Source: Solanum dulcamara
Taxonomy: Eukaryota; Streptophyta; Magnoliopsida; Solanales; Solanaceae
Direction: 5' to 3'
NCBI RefSeq assembly: GCF_947179165.1
Contig: NC_077244.1
Span: 16,502,949 to 16,566,948, forward strand
DNA: 64,000 bases
Shown here: piece by piece, positions 33,401 through 47,801 of the stretch
Numbering within the stretch: the stretch's first letter is position 1
How the letters are laid out: each line of letters begins with the position of its first letter
Translations under genes and position numbers: made by a program
The notes under the pieces: model-generated
Told to the model about the DNA's origin: nothing
Database searches by the model: none
The model's input: only the letters and a program-made list of their open reading frames with translations

Positions 33401-36400
33401 ATTAATTGCTTCCCAATATTTTCTCAAGTGTTCTCTTAGTTAATTATGCCGTTCATATACCTCCTCCATTTGTCGATTCGCTTTAGTTCATTATAACGCA
33501 CTCCAAGTTCTACGAGTAAATCAAAATTTCACCAGGGTAACATTTTGGTACTCCAATATTCTTTCTTTACCCTACTATGACAATCCGTATTCTGGATTCC
33601 TCGGCATCATGTGTAATTTTCTGACTTTCACTTGAAGGTCTTTAACTATCATTTGCTTTTACCTCTTGATCTCGATCTTTTGGGTTGATTATCAATTAGT
33701 GTTAAGGTTCCTTCATCTTATGACCTTACCGTTATCCAGTAACTAGTAACCCGCCTATTCTGATTGTCTCGATTAAGTCATTTCGTAATTTCCTTTACCC
33801 TAACTGGCAATATTTTAGGCATAATATCTTGAGTCATTTCTCTATTTTCGACTCAAACTTTTCTATTGCCCCTTTACTCTAATTTCCTCTTAGTTCTCTT
33901 ACCACACATACTATTGCAATATTTATACGAATATGTGTAGGTGCTTAAATCAACCCAGAAAATATCTTAACATCGCCACGTTAGTCTTTATGCAGACCCT
34001 ATATTTTCTCTTACCTCTTTCAGTTGATATCAGGACTCACCTATGGCTTTTGCCCCCAATACTAATTATATCTCTATAGTTTTGCCTCAAACCATCTTAT
34101 ACTTTTCTTTGATGTATCCGAAATATTGCAATCACAATGTGGTTACTAAATTCTTATTCTTCTTATCAAGTAATCACTTGATCTCACCCTTAGCATACCA
34201 ATATTCATAGGCTGCATAACCAATCTTGTAGAATTTGTACAAAGTGTATTCAATTCTAATCATAGTCTTTCCTTCTCTTGGCTTATTCTGCTCTAAATTT
34301 CTTATTGTACTAACACTCATTTGCTGTCAATTTTGTTACACTTGCATCCCTTCCTTTACTTACTATTAAGTTTTCTAATATTCTACCATATGAGAGATTT
34401 CTCTCCTTTTGCTACTTGTATATCCCAATCTTATTAGCCGATAATTACGTTGCCAACATCTCAACCTCTAATCCAGTATAACCTTGCTATTCTTTATAAT
34501 ATCTTCAAGCCACTTGTTACTATTTTCCTATCGTATTCGTCATTTTTATAAGCATCCATCTTTTGATGTCACACTATCCAAGATCTTTACCAATAATTCT
34601 CAGCACCGTCTCAAATATCATCTTGGTTTTTTATCCATTTATTGCTGACTTTCAAATTTTTCTATCTTGTTCCAGTATGGGATCTCACATGAAGTTTAGG
34701 TGTTCACCTTAACGTGTTGCAGTGTCAGTTAATTTCATCTTACACTTATATTTCTCTCATCCACTTCCCCCCTTTAGGGTGTACCCATATCATTATCTAT
34801 TTATATTCTACTCTATGTCCCCATTTCAAATTTTCAAATTCATGCGATTTTTTCCAATACATTATCTCTGTCTTTCTTTATATCATCAATAACTTAGATT
34901 ACCCATGTACGAAACCTTAACACAATCACAAGGTGATGAGAATTCCCGATATATAGTACAAAATCTAGTCTGATAAATGGTACTCAAATGATATAATTAA
35001 TGTAGCAATTCATTCAAAGCCACATTCCATTCATTCTAATCAGTAATTATCTAGTGTTTATAATCGTTTCAAATTCTCCATTCGGTAGCACTTACATTCT
35101 AGTGATCAGTGTTCCGAGCTTTCTTATAACACTATCTTTATCCCAATAGATATGACATGTTCCTCTAGTAAACTCACAATACATCCGTTATTTTTGCAAA
35201 TCTACATTCCCTATCATCTAAGGATCTCACTATTTTCCGAGGTGAAGTCACATATACACAATACTCCTTTATGCCTTATACGCTTTCACCCTTGTCGTGT
35301 ACTCAATACTAACTTTTAATCTTACTCAAAATCATATCTTTTAGTTACTTTCCCACTAGACTTTACTTATTTTCATAATGATTCTCATCATACTCACATT
35401 ATATTATGTTCTTACTCAATCCCATAGTGTAACACTTTTTAACCTTATTCACGATTCTTACTAAGGGTCAATTATACTCGGTAGAGTAAGCATACTTAAC
35501 ATTTTTATAAATTATCCCTTAGTATCACAACCCCTTTCGAATCATCCTAGCATTTCATCAACAAAACATGAAATACATGATCCTGAATATTCCATAAGTT
35601 TATGTTTTCCATCCACAAGTTCTATCTCCAATTAATTGGTTAAGAACTAATAAAATGTTACCATAAGGCATTCTCCGACCACCACCAAAAGGAATCTAGA
35701 ATCCAACGAGCACCACCGGACCTCTTAGTGCTTGATGCACCTGGTTTACCTCCAGGCTTATTCTTGAATTTTGAATGAATTATTTAATTCACAAACTAAT
35801 TGTTGAGTGCCTTGTACTTTTCAATAGAAGTAAAACTTAATTATGGGACATTTTTTTCCCTTCAACATAAGCTTTTTTTAAGGCAAACATGCGATTGGAA
35901 GTTATCTTGGTCCGTTCAAATCAATTCTAAATAGGCTTTTTCCGAAATAAAATTTCCCAAATAAGAATGGTGTCCCTTAAGGATGACATGGGGGTATTTC
36001 TTAACTCTTTACTCCAACACAATAAATTTACCTCGTGGGTATCAACCTTCAAAATATATTATGAACTTATGTCCCACTTTCTCTTTATTTTTTTTCTTTT
36101 TTTATTTCAGGAAAAAAAAATTGGGCAGAGTTTCCTCTGTATTTCTTACTATCCCAAAATCTGCACGTAGAAAATACCAACAATGCCTCACAGGGCCAAC
36201 ATATATATACTCATATCATATCACAGCCACACAGGGCGCCCAATATCAACAACAGTATAAAAATGATGGACTTACCTCGTATGTCCGACTCGAACTGCAC
36301 ATGTTACACTTTCCAGTCTACTTTTTCTTTCAAATTTCAACTTTACATTTCAATCATATTTCAATAAGCTTACCTTGTCCACCATACCTCTTTCGCATCA

Positions 36401-36653
36401 TCACTTACCCATATATTGTGTAGCTTCCAATATCATCAATCGCTTTCTTCTATTGATGTCGTTCTTCAACTGAAATCAAAAGATAGAAAAAAGGAATTTC
36501 ATGTCCTATGGTTGGGCTCTATCGCACGATCTTAGATATGAAAGAAAGGCAACATCCTAAATATCTTATAGCCTCCTGTTTATAGATGTGGTGCACAACA
36601 CACCGATAAACAAGACTATACTAGACACGGTCTGTAGACACTCTAAGGATGAA
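33401..36653 (-). other. Noncoding internal region of element A
   Basis: About 3.2 kb without a recognisable protein on either strand, between the pol remnant and the primer site. Parts align with B's internal region (for example 34055-34900 with 44870-45730, 35500-36650 with 46670-47780). The part nearest the primer site also aligns, inverted, with C (54320-54900). The shared sequence without coding is what marks the LARD-like family. Confidence 0.8.
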
Positions 36654-36667
36654 CTGCTCTGATACCA
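36654..36667 (-). other. Primer-binding site, tRNA-iMet type (element A)
   Basis: The minus strand reads TGGTATCAGAGCAG, four bases from the inner end of the 5' LTR at 36672. Confidence 0.93.
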
Positions 36668-36671
36668 CTTT

Positions 36672-39292
36672 TGTCACGACCCAACCCCGTAGGCCGTGAC
36701 TGGTGCACAGACTGGACACCCATACACATATCTGTTGTTTATAACCAATTCACAACTAAATATGATATGGGACTTAAGGAAACAGGATGTCATATCAAAA
36801 CTGTCCCATATTTATATATTTATGTGACCTGTCTCCTCGGGAGTTATAACATCAAAGGTAAGGTGGTACGTAAGCCGACAAGGCTGCTACTACACATCAC
36901 ATTCTAAAATATATATGTATATACGCAAGCCGACTAGGCTGCCACTATGAATAGGAATATTCCAAAATATATATCATACTAGTATAGCTAGATAACATCT
37001 ATATACCACCCACATATATGTCTATAGACCTCTAAGAATATCAACAGTAACATATGATGGGACAGGACCCCGCCATATCCATGGATAAATAAATATATAC
37101 ATCAAAATATCTATATCAAAATTCTAGGATCTGGGACAATAGAGCACTTCCAAAATAGCTGAGTGGAAATTCTAAGCTGGCGGATCTCCAAAATTAATAT
37201 TTGTACCTGCAGGCATGAAACGCATCCCCCAAAGAGAATAGGTCAGTACGATATATGTACTGAGTATATAAAGCATAAAATACCATAAAGGAGTTCACAT
37301 TTGAAATAGGCAATCAGGAGACAAGTATAATACCGATAATCAAGAAATCACTGTATTTGTGCCTTATGAAATTAAATCATGCATGATCATATCATATATC
37401 ATATCCGGCCCATTATGGACTCGGTGAATCTGTCATATACATGTATATCATATTCAGCCTATCATGGGTCTAGTGAGGGATTCGGTGAATAATGCAGTGA
37501 AACTGTGTACAAATATATACTCGGCCCGGGACTCGGTGAAAGATACATTAAAACATGCACGAGTATGTTGAGAACATCCACCATCCTAGTATATCTAAGA
37601 ATAAGAGCTTCGTTGGAATTCTATACATTCGTCGTCCATTTGTTTCATAAGATCATGCCAAAAGAAAGAAATGTTAGCTTTACATACCTTTAGCGTTTAC
37701 ACGAATATGTTGTCCAATATTTTCTCAACCTATATTAAAACGTTAAGCACTATGATTAAGCTATGGACAAGAATAAAATGTACTCTACCGTTAGTAGGTT
37801 ATTTCTAAAACGAATTGGATAGTACCTCTCCTTTACCGCTCACTTTCTCCACTTTCAAATCAGCCATATAATCATCAAGTAATATCAATAATCCAAAATA
37901 TTGACATAAAACAAGATTTATTATTGACAATAAGCCTAGAATGTTGCCACCCGAATTATGTTACCCAAAACAGTAAGTTCGGAAAACCTAGTACCTCAAG
38001 TTATGTTCATATTTTGAAATTGAATATGGTAAAACTGGACTTAATGACCTTCATGAAACCTTTAGAGCTATGTCTTAAGTTTTCAATCCAAAAGAAATCA
38101 ATTCAAAACTCATTTTGTACAAAATGATATCATCTAAACACTAACAACTATACATGAGGGATATTTCAATCCAGAATCTGGACAAAATATTTCTCAAGAT
38201 TCATCCCCTTTTTCGACATAATAACAACAGATATAGACTACAACATAAACATAAGAGTTGTAGGTACGTGTATTATCTTTCCAAAATATGTTTAATATCT
38301 AAAATCAAAAGTCTACACAATGATATATTCCATAATTACTACCAGATACACAATCCCAAAAACGAATTTGAACCCTCACAATCTTCATACACCTTTTTCC
38401 TCCAAATTCAAGAACAACAACTCATCAACAACATCAAAGAAATATAAACCATTATTATACATCATCACTAATATAATTCCATCCATTTAAGCTACCTAAA
38501 ACAATCCTTTAACCCATAAATCTCAACAAATCACCAAACTAATTTATAACGCTATTTTCTCCGTTCTAATCCGTTAAAACTCTAACTAAACTTGTTAATA
38601 ATAAAAAAGGGACTTTAATATTACCTCAAGTGTTCAGCAAACAAATTAAATCTTCTCCTTATTAGCTGATATCTAGATCAAATTGAAGCCAACGCGATGT
38701 ACAACAATTTTCTCTTCATGAGCTTCGAATTTCGGAACTTGAATTTTGGTCGGATTGGGATTTTCTCTCAAGAACTTCCTCTCTCTCTCTGGAAATATAT
38801 GGATGTTTTCTTATTTGAGGATGAAAATAGAAACTTAAACAAATCCCTTAAGGATGTGGTTATTGGGCCTGACCCGAGTTAGAATTGGGTTGGGCCGAAT
38901 CTACTATCTAGCTTGACCTCTCTGCCTTAAAATATGCATATCTCCTTATTCCGATGTCACCTCCATACCCACGATCTATGGTTGGAAATATCTTTCAATT
39001 TTATACAACTTTCATTTTTAGGGTTTTCCCAAATTACCAAATTATAAAGGGGTTATGGCCTCCCGAAGTCAGCTTACCCAAAACGTGACTTTAAGAAAAA
39101 CCATATTTGATGGCTTCTATTTTGATTTGGCTCAAGGGTACTTCTTGAGATGTCTTTTACTTCACATAAATTATCCATATAACTAGTCATTTACAAAAAA
39201 TCATGTTATTTTAAAATTCAAAATTAAAAGTTTTTGAATTTATATCCGTTAGCTCACGAATAGTCCAAGAAGCAAAAATCTGGAATATAACA
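36672..39292 (-). mobile_element. Element A 5' LTR (2,621 bp)
   Basis: It matches 29295-32234 except for two deletions, about 75 bases near 37468 and about 245 bases near 37566, which explain the length difference. It starts TGTCACGACCCAACCCCGTAGG and ends TCTGGAATATAACA. Confidence 0.92.
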
Positions 39293-40181
39293 GTAATGTT
39301 GAAGTGATTTACTTATATATATGCTGCTGGGTGTTGTTTTTGGTTGCCTTTAGTAATTAAGGATGTAATTAGAAGTTTGGATAGGGAAAGTTATAGGGGA
39401 GATGCTGTCTGATTTCTGGTAACTTCGGAACTAGTAATAGACTAGTCGAGGGAAATGAATAAGAAAATGATTCCTATGGATACTTGATTGTAGATTTGGA
39501 AGTTGGAAAGTGGAAGGTTATTAATCTTAGTATTTCTTTCATGTTAAATAGGCTCAAAAGAGGACGAGGTGAATGTAGTGAAGGGAAATCCATAAGAGGT
39601 ATGTGAAGCTACCTTCTTTCTCTTGGCATGTTTTTGGCATAGGTATGTAAAGCTATCCCCTTTTTATTTTGGCATATCTTAGAATTAAGTAAGGATTAAT
39701 ATGAGCTTTGGGGGTAATTTCATTCATAAGTCTCGAGGGTGATTCATGAATCCTGTTCTTGGAGATTTTCCGATAGTTATTGTCCTTTTCTTTTATAAGT
39801 TACTTTGTATCGTTTTGATTCATGCCTACGATTTCTAAGGCTATTTTGATATGATCAATAGTGATATTTGAGGGGTGATTGATGTGACTATCATCCTAAT
39901 TTTCAAATGACAATTCATCTTTATTACTTCATTGAGTCTTTGACAATGTTTTAAATTATATTTAGTTTCTCACTACTCCACTTGTGGATGCCTCAATGCT
40001 TCTTCCACTGAGCCCGAGCCAGGATATGTTATCAAGTGTACTTCTCTGCATTGTTCGCCATGCCCCGATGTGAGGGGGCAGGTATGACATGTGCATGGTT
40101 TGTGGTGTATATTGTGTCATGTACACATATGTTGATGTCTAATGATATGATATGATATGGCCCTCTGATATGATATGATCT
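39293..40181 (+). mobile_element. Element C 5' LTR, segment 2
   Basis: It begins with the second GTAAT copy and matches 58552-59360 of C's 3' LTR. The last five bases (GATCT, 40177-40181) are the left duplication of solo LTR D. It carries one stretch near 39607-39690 that is absent from the 3' LTR. Confidence 0.88.
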
Positions 40182-40748
40182 TGTGAATTCCCCTAAAAAC
40201 GTTGTATACGATGTTTCAATTCTCGCTTAAAAATGATACAACCTTTGTATTTTAGGCATAACTTTTCATAAGATTGTATTCATTGGGTGATTAAAATTTT
40301 TGAGTAACCACAAGATCATTACCTACAACTTTTGTGAATACCATATTTTATGTTTCGGAGGTTAAGTAGGTCAAATAAATTAATTATTGTAAGAAAAGAT
40401 ACTTTGATGGAATGGAGTATTTATAGAAGAAAAATCATATTTCAATGTGGGATTATCCAAATTGGTTGATTCTTAAACGATATGAAACTAGACTTCCATA
40501 ACTACAATTCTTATGAAGATACTAAATCCTAATAAGGAATTTATCTTCTTCAAACACAGCTCTGAAAAAGAGTATTCTATTAAAAAGAATTTATCTCACA
40601 AACCATGAAAAGATCTAGATACATTTGACATCACTCATGACATCAATTGTCCTCCATTTAACATCACCCATGACATCACAATTTTTCATTAAATTTTTAG
40701 ACTTTTTCTTTATAATTATTTTATTTATTGTTAGGTCTCTCTTCCACA

Positions 40749-40758
40749 CCTATAATGT
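40749..40758 (+). promoter_or_regulatory. TATA box of solo LTR D, disrupted by element B
   Basis: Joining D across B gives a CCTATAAATACC sequence about 0.57 kb into the LTR, followed by a CT-rich leader with TTCATCAAGCTTTCTCAAGC, a normal plant promoter layout. The TATAA part is exactly the duplication made by B. Promoter function is inferred. Confidence 0.5.
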
Positions 40759-43700
40759 CACGACCCAACCCCGTGGGATGTGACTAGTGCCCGAACTGGA
40801 CACTCGTACATACACCTGTCATCTATAATGAATCAGAAACTAAACTTGATAAGGGACTTATACGGGCAGAAATCGCCTCAAAACTGTCATACATATATAT
40901 ATATATATATATGAAAACCACCTGTCTCCTGGAAAGTCACAATCATCAAATGATAACATAGTACATAAGCCGACAAAGCTGCCACTGCATATCATATTCT
41001 AAAATATACATATATATATGCAAGTTGACAAGACTGCCACTATGAATAGGAACATTCCAAAATATAAGTCATACTAGTACAACTGGAAAAAACATTTATA
41101 TACCACCCACATATATATCTACAGACCTCTAAGAATATAAACAGTAACATATAACGGGACAGGACCCCACCGTACCCATGGATAAATAAATATATACATT
41201 AAAATATCTATATTAAAATTCTAGGCTCCGGGACAATGGAGTACTTCCAAAATAGCTGAGTGGAAATCCTAAGCTGGCGGATCTCCAAAATTAATATTTG
41301 TACCTGCGGGCATAAAATGCAGCCCCCTGAAGAGAGGAATTAGTACGACATATGTACTGAGTATATAAAGCATAAAATACCATAAAGGAGATCTTATTTG
41401 AAATAGGCAATCAGGAGACAAGTATAATACCGATAATCAAAAAATCACTGTACCTGTGCCTTATGAAATAAAATCATGCATGATCATATGATATATCATA
41501 TCCGACCCATTATGGACTCGGTGAATCTATCACATACATGTATATCATATTCAGCCCATCATGGGTCTCGGCACCATCATCATATAACCATGTCATCATA
41601 TCATATCATCATATATCTATATACCATAGCCGACACTCTAATGAGGAACTCGGTGAATAATACAGTAAAATTGTGCACGAATACATACCCAGCCTGGGAC
41701 TCAGTGAAAAATACATTAAGTCATGCACGAGCAGAGTAGTGAGAAACCATATGCATTTAAATCATCATTTAGGACTCAAAAGAATAATTAAAATGAACCA
41801 TCATTTAAAAATCAAGACAATAGTTATTTCAACTAACCTTCGATTGCCATTATGAATTACATGAATTATCTCAAAATATGAATTATACCAAAATACGCCG
41901 TCTGGAATCATACAAATATATCAAAACATAATGATATAATTTCTAGGAATTAAGAATAATAGCCATCCTAGTGTCTCTAAGAATAAGAGTTTCTTTGGAA
42001 TTTATACATTCGTCGTCCGTTGATTTCATATGGATCATGCCAGAAGAAAGAAGGGATAGGCTTTACATACCTTTAGTATTTATATGCACACAACATGTAT
42101 ATGCTGCCCCATAGGATCACAACCTATATTAATAGGTTAAGAACTATGATTAGGCTATGGAAAAGCATAGAACGTACTTCGTCGTTAGTAGGTTATTTCT
42201 GAAAATTTGGACATCACCTCCCCTGAACTTCATCACCATTTTTAGAGTATATGAAATCAAAACTGGGTTTTAGATCTTAAATGAAAGTTTTAGATCTATG
42301 AAATAACTTTCCATAAAATTTTAATCACTCAAAACAGAGCTATACACAAGGATTTATGCTAAAATTACTAACAACAATCTCATCCAAAAACGGGTTTGCA
42401 AAACACAAAATTCTGGACAGCAACTCCCATATACTTCTCACTTTCTCCACTTCCTAAATCAGCCATACAATCACCAAGAAACATCAATAATCACACATTC
42501 AAATTCCATGTCAAGGCAATCCAAGACGATATTCAAAAATACTCCAAACAACCCACATAACATTTAACTTCCGTTTATTACCAACATGACGACTACGATG
42601 CCATCAAATTACTTCTAATAAGTTGCAGCCATCACACCTTATTAAAATGATCTATAATAGCTCAACAATCAACCATATAATGCATAATCATAACTTTAAT
42701 TTAACACAAGCAATCACACACTATAAGCTGCCCTTAAATGAATTACAACTTCAACTTGACATGTCGTATGCTTTAATTTTCATTTTGTAATAAGCAACAA
42801 TAACGACCACCACATTAATCGATGTTCATCCATTATTTTTAGTTTAGAACAGTCCCAATATGTCCCAAACATTAACATATATAATTCCTTCACTTTTAAC
42901 ACATAATTCATGACAATAATAGCAACACGACAATCAACCCAATCTAATTCAAACAACTCCAAATCTATCCATTTTAATACCAATACTAATCATGGATTTT
43001 TTTTGCTTCCAATTTCATTTAACATAAGTTAATATCTTAATTATAGCATTATTGGTAAGTTAAGACAGCCAACATTCATAACACTCAACAACAATTCCAA
43101 TCCACATACAACTACTACATCTTCCAATTATCCTTAATGATCCATAGTTTTGACGTTTTTTCAAAACAATCCTAAAACATCCCAACAAACATATAATGCA
43201 ACATAAAACCTTAATTATCATCAATCTTTCATTATCAACAAGAATAAAAATAACATGTCAAAACAACCTCTAATTAACAACATAAGGAGACTCAAAACCT
43301 TGCGACGATTTGTGAACACACCAAGGAGACTACATACGATTTTACACCTTATGTCGTATTAACTTTTCCTCTAATTTTTGTGAGCCATAGCAGCATCCAC
43401 ACACAACCACAACATCATTCATTCATATGCAAGAAATTCATGTTAATATCACCACAAGTTCTACAACAACCCATAACAAATTCAACCTCAACCTTAACGA
43501 TTTAATTCCTTCATCCTCCTTACATAAACCATGATAACAACAACCAAATATTAAATAAATCAATTCATCATTTTCAAATAAGTAGCCCCCTAAAATGGCT
43601 CAACAATACTTCAACATCAACATCCATAGTTTCATATATTTATCAACTTACAAAAGTTTAAATTGCTTCCAAGATGAGTAAAAAGATGAAATCTTAACTT

Positions 43701-44769
43701 AAGCTAAAAATGCATAATTTTGCTTGGACTTGAGGTCTTGCTTCATCAAAGTTTTTACAGCCCTAAATACTCCAACCTTGCTGCTATCCACATGAGAAAT
43801 AACCACACTTCACCCTTTAATTTCTCCTTTAAACTCCACCTTGGCTGAGAGCCCTTTTCTCTACCTCCTTCACTTCTCTCTCTAAATTGCTTTGGTCAAA
43901 AGAATGAAATGAATGCATTTTTAGCATTATCCTTTAAGACATAGTCTTAATATGCTATACATGTGCATCCCCTAACGTTTCACGTGACCCTTCTACATGG
44001 CTTCTATCTACTTAATTACTTAACTACTTTAGGAGGGGACCACACAAGTACCTAGGTTAATTAGTTTAATCAACCCCTAATTTTTACCTAGTCATCTAAT
44101 CCCAAATAAATAAATTACTAGTCTCCAAAATATATTCTAATTAGAATTGAGAATTAAATATTTCTATTCCGAAAATGATCCCGTCTTTAATTTGAGTCGA
44201 TTCTCTTGCAAATGACTCGACGTATAAAAATACGGAATATAATATATCCATTAGCTCACGAATAGTCCAATGCAAAAAAATATATATAAAATATAATAAT
44301 TATCATACTATTTATGAATTATTTTAGCCTACCTATAGTAATAAAGGGCGGTGGAGTGGTCCTGCCACGTCTCCACCACGTCTCTACTTGTGGCCAATGC
44401 CTTTGTTTAGTAAAATAGTCATATATCTTGATCCCTATATCGAATAAATTACCACGACTTATGGTTGGAAAGATAATCGAATTATTTACAACTTTAATTT
44501 TAAGAGTTTTCCAAAATTCGAAAACAATGATATTGTTATGGTCTCCCCAAGTCAGATCACCCAAAAACGTAACTTAAAATATCTTTTTGGAGGGCTTACA
44601 CTTATATTTGGCCCAAGGTTCCTTCTTGAGTTGTGTTTAACTTTACATATATTATCCATATTAATTATGGTATGTCTTTTTATAAAAATTCCATTATGTG
44701 GGCTCCACCTTAGCTCACGATTAAGCCATCTATAGCCATTGTAAGAGAAAAAAATTCTGGGGTGTAACA
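40756..44769 (-). mobile_element. Element B 3' LTR (4,014 bp)
   Basis: It runs from TGTCACGACCCAACCCCGTGGG to CTGGGGTGTAACA. The part from 40756 to about 42230 resembles A's LTR. The remainder up to about 44200 is B-specific and AC/AT-rich, with no gene. A short (AT)n run lies near 40893-40912. Confidence 0.92.
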
Positions 44770-47700
44770 TCCTTTCCCCCTTTGAAACATTCATCCTCGA
44801 ATATTAAATTGATTCTAAATTCCCAATATTTTCTCATGTTTTCTCATAGTTAATTATGCCCTCAATACTAATTATATCTCTGTAGTTTTGCCTCAAACCA
44901 TCTTATACTTTTTTTTATGTATCCGAAATATTGTAATCACATTATTGCTACTAAATTCTTATTTTTCTTATCAAGTAATCACTTGATCTCACCCTTAGCA
45001 TACCAATATTCATAGGCTGCATAACTATTCTTGTATAATTTGTACAAAGTGCATTCAATTCTAATCATAGTTTTTCCTTCTCTTGGCTTATTCTACTCTA
45101 CATTGTTTTTATTGTACTAACACTCACGTCCTGTCTATTTTGTCATACCTGCATCCTTTCCTTTACTTACTATTAAGTTTTCTCATATTCTACCATAGGA
45201 GAGATTTCTCTCCTTTGCTACTTATATATCCCAATATTATTAGCCGATAATTACGTTGCCAACATCTCAACTTCTAAGCCAGTATAGCCTTGCTATCCTT
45301 TATAATATCTTCAAGCCACTTGTTACTATTTTCTTATTGTATTCATCTTCTTTTATCAGCACCCATCTTCTGATGTCACACTATCCAAGATCTTTACCAA
45401 TAATTCTCAGCACCGTCTCAAATATCATCTTGGCTTTTATCCATTTAATTCTAGCTTTCAAATTTTACTAACTTGTTGCAGCGTGGGATCTCACATGAAG
45501 TTTAAGTGTTCACATTAATGTGTTGTAGTGTCAGTTGATTTCATCTTTCGCTTGTATTTTTCTCATTTGCTTCCTCCTTTAGGGTGTACCCACATGATTA
45601 TCTGTTTATATTCTACTCTATACTTCCATTTCAAATTCATATGATTCTTTTCTAATATATTTGGTACAAAGCACCATATGCATGTCTTTCTTTATATCAC
45701 CAATAATTTAGATTATCCATATATGAAACCTTAACACAATCAAGAGGAGAACTCCTTATAATCATTTCAAATTCTCCATTTGGTAGAATTTATATTCTAG
45801 TGATAAGTGTTTCAAGCTTTCTTATAACACTATCTTTATTACAACGGATATCACTTGTTACTCTAATAGGTTCACAATGCATCAGTTGTTTCGTAAATCT
45901 ACAATCTTTGTTCTTTAAGAATCTCACTATTTTTCTAAGGTGAAGTCATATATATATAATACTCATTTATGCTTCATGTGCTTTTGCCCTTGTCGTGTAT
46001 CCAATGCTAACTTCTAATCTTACTCAAAATTATATCAAATATAGTTTAATAACAGTCTTTTCTTATCACCTTTTTATCGTACTACGCCTTCAGTTCGTAG
46101 CTATTTATATCCCTTTTTGTCCCTTACTCATACTTAATTAATTACGTCTATCTTGAGTGCGTCCTTTAGTATTCCTTTCATTTCTCCTGTGTATGTCCAT
46201 CTTTTATTTTGTGCATGAGGAATTTCATGTTACTCCTATATCTTTCGGAAAATACTATTTTTACATAACCTCTTTCTCATTTTCAAAACATATCTTGTTC
46301 ACCTTTATTTGTTCTTATCATACCAGTCATTTCTGACATTCATTCTATCTTGTTGCTTACCTTCACTTTCGTTACCCCCCGACTTTGTATTCTGAACTTT
46401 CCCTATAGATTTTTGTAAGTCTTTCTTATTCGTTCTCTTATTTGCTTTTTTGTTTCCCACAAATCACATCATATTCTTTAGTCACTTCCCCGCTAGACTT
46501 TACTTATTTTAATAACGATTTTCATATATTCACATTATATCCTGTTCTTACTCAATTCCATAGTGTAACACTTTTTAACCTTATTCACAATTCTTACTAT
46601 GAGTTAGTTATACTAGGTGGAGTAAGAATACTTAACCTTTTTTTTAACTCATCCCTTTGTATCACAACCCCTTTCAAATCATCCTAGCATTTCATCAACA
46701 ACACATGAAATACATGATCCTGAATAGCCCACAAGTTTATGTTTTCCATTCACAAGTTCCATCTCCAATTAGTTGGTTAAGAACTAATAAAATGTTATCA
46801 TAAGGAATTCTCCAACAACCACCAAAAGGAAGATATAATCTAACGAGCACCATCGGACCTCTTAGTGCTTGATGCACCTGGTTTACCTCCAGGCTTATTC
46901 TTGAATCTTGAATGAATTATTTAATTCATAAACTAATTATTGAGTGCCTTGTACTTTTCAATAGATGTAAAACTTAATTATAGGACATTTTTTCCCTTCA
47001 ACATAAGCTTCTTTTAAGGCAAACCTGCGATTGGAAATTATCTTGGTCTGTTCAAACGAATTCTAAATAGGCTTTTTCCAAAATAAAAATTCCCAAACAA
47101 GAATGGTGTCCCTTACGGAAGACATGGGGGTATTTCTTAACTCTTTACTCCAACACAATAAATTTACCTTATGGGTATCAACCTTTAAAATATATTATGA
47201 ACTTATGTACTACTTTCTCTTCATTTTTATTTTTTATTTTTGGGAAAATTTGGGCAGAGTTTGCTCTCTATTTCTTACTATCTCAAAACCTGCACGCAGA
47301 AAATATCAACAATGGCTTACAGGGCTAACATATATATTCACATTATATCATATCACAGTCATACAAGGCGCCCAATATCAACAACAATATGAAAATGATA
47401 GACTTACCTCGTATGTCCAACTCGAATTGCACCCGTTATACTTTTTTGTCTATTTTTCTTTTTAATTTTTAACTTTACATTTTAATAATATTTCAATATT
47501 CTTACCTGATGCAACATGCCTCTTTCGTATCATTTATTACTTGTATACTGTGTACCTTCCAATATCATCAGTCGCTTTCTTCTATCAATGTCATCCTTCA
47601 GCTGAAACCAAAGTTTAGAAAAGAAGTTTCATGTCCTATGATTCGGATCTATCGCACAATTTTAGATATAAAAGAAAGGCAACATCCTAAATGTCCTGTA

Positions 47701-47783
47701 GCCTCCTGTTTATTGATGTGGTGCACAACACACCGATAATCAAGACTCTACTAGACACGGTCTGTAGACACTCCGAGGATGAA
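44770..47783 (-). other. Noncoding internal region of element B
   Basis: The polypurine tract sits at 44770-44790 (minus strand TTTCAAAGGGGGAAAGGA, then the LTR). The rest has no recognisable protein on either strand and aligns with the noncoding internal region of A. A's integrase remnant and about 600 adjacent bases are absent. Confidence 0.85.
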
Positions 47784-47797
47784 CTGCTTTGATACCA
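47784..47797 (-). other. Primer-binding site, tRNA-iMet type with one change (element B)
   Basis: The minus strand reads TGGTATCAAAGCAG, with A instead of G at the ninth base relative to elements A and C, at the same distance from the LTR. Confidence 0.9.
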
Positions 47798-47801
47798 CTT
47801 T

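Larger units (their letters stand above)
29295..39292 (-). mobile_element. Element A: gypsy element with integrase remnant, 9,998 bp
   Basis: It is bounded by TGTCACGACC and AATATAACA, and flanked by GTAAT on both sides (29290-29294, 39293-39297). On the minus strand the 5' LTR is 36672-39292, with the primer site at 36654-36667. The 3' LTR is 29295-32234, with a polypurine tract next to it. The internal region is 4.4 kb: a pol remnant at its 3' side and a long noncoding part. LTRs are about 92% identical by hand over 235 bases. It is inserted in element C's 5' LTR. Confidence 0.92.

Noticed and set aside
31094..38447. Two similar 97-codon frames (31094-31387 and 38154-38447) that look like a conserved small gene
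   Set aside because: They are the same segment of A's two LTRs. Similarity comes from LTR duplication, not from coding constraint.
35967..47465. Similar open frames starting MVSL (35967 and 47103) in A and B
   Set aside because: They are short and frame-broken, in shared noncoding internal sequence. Differences between copies shift the frame, so they do not act as a conserved protein.
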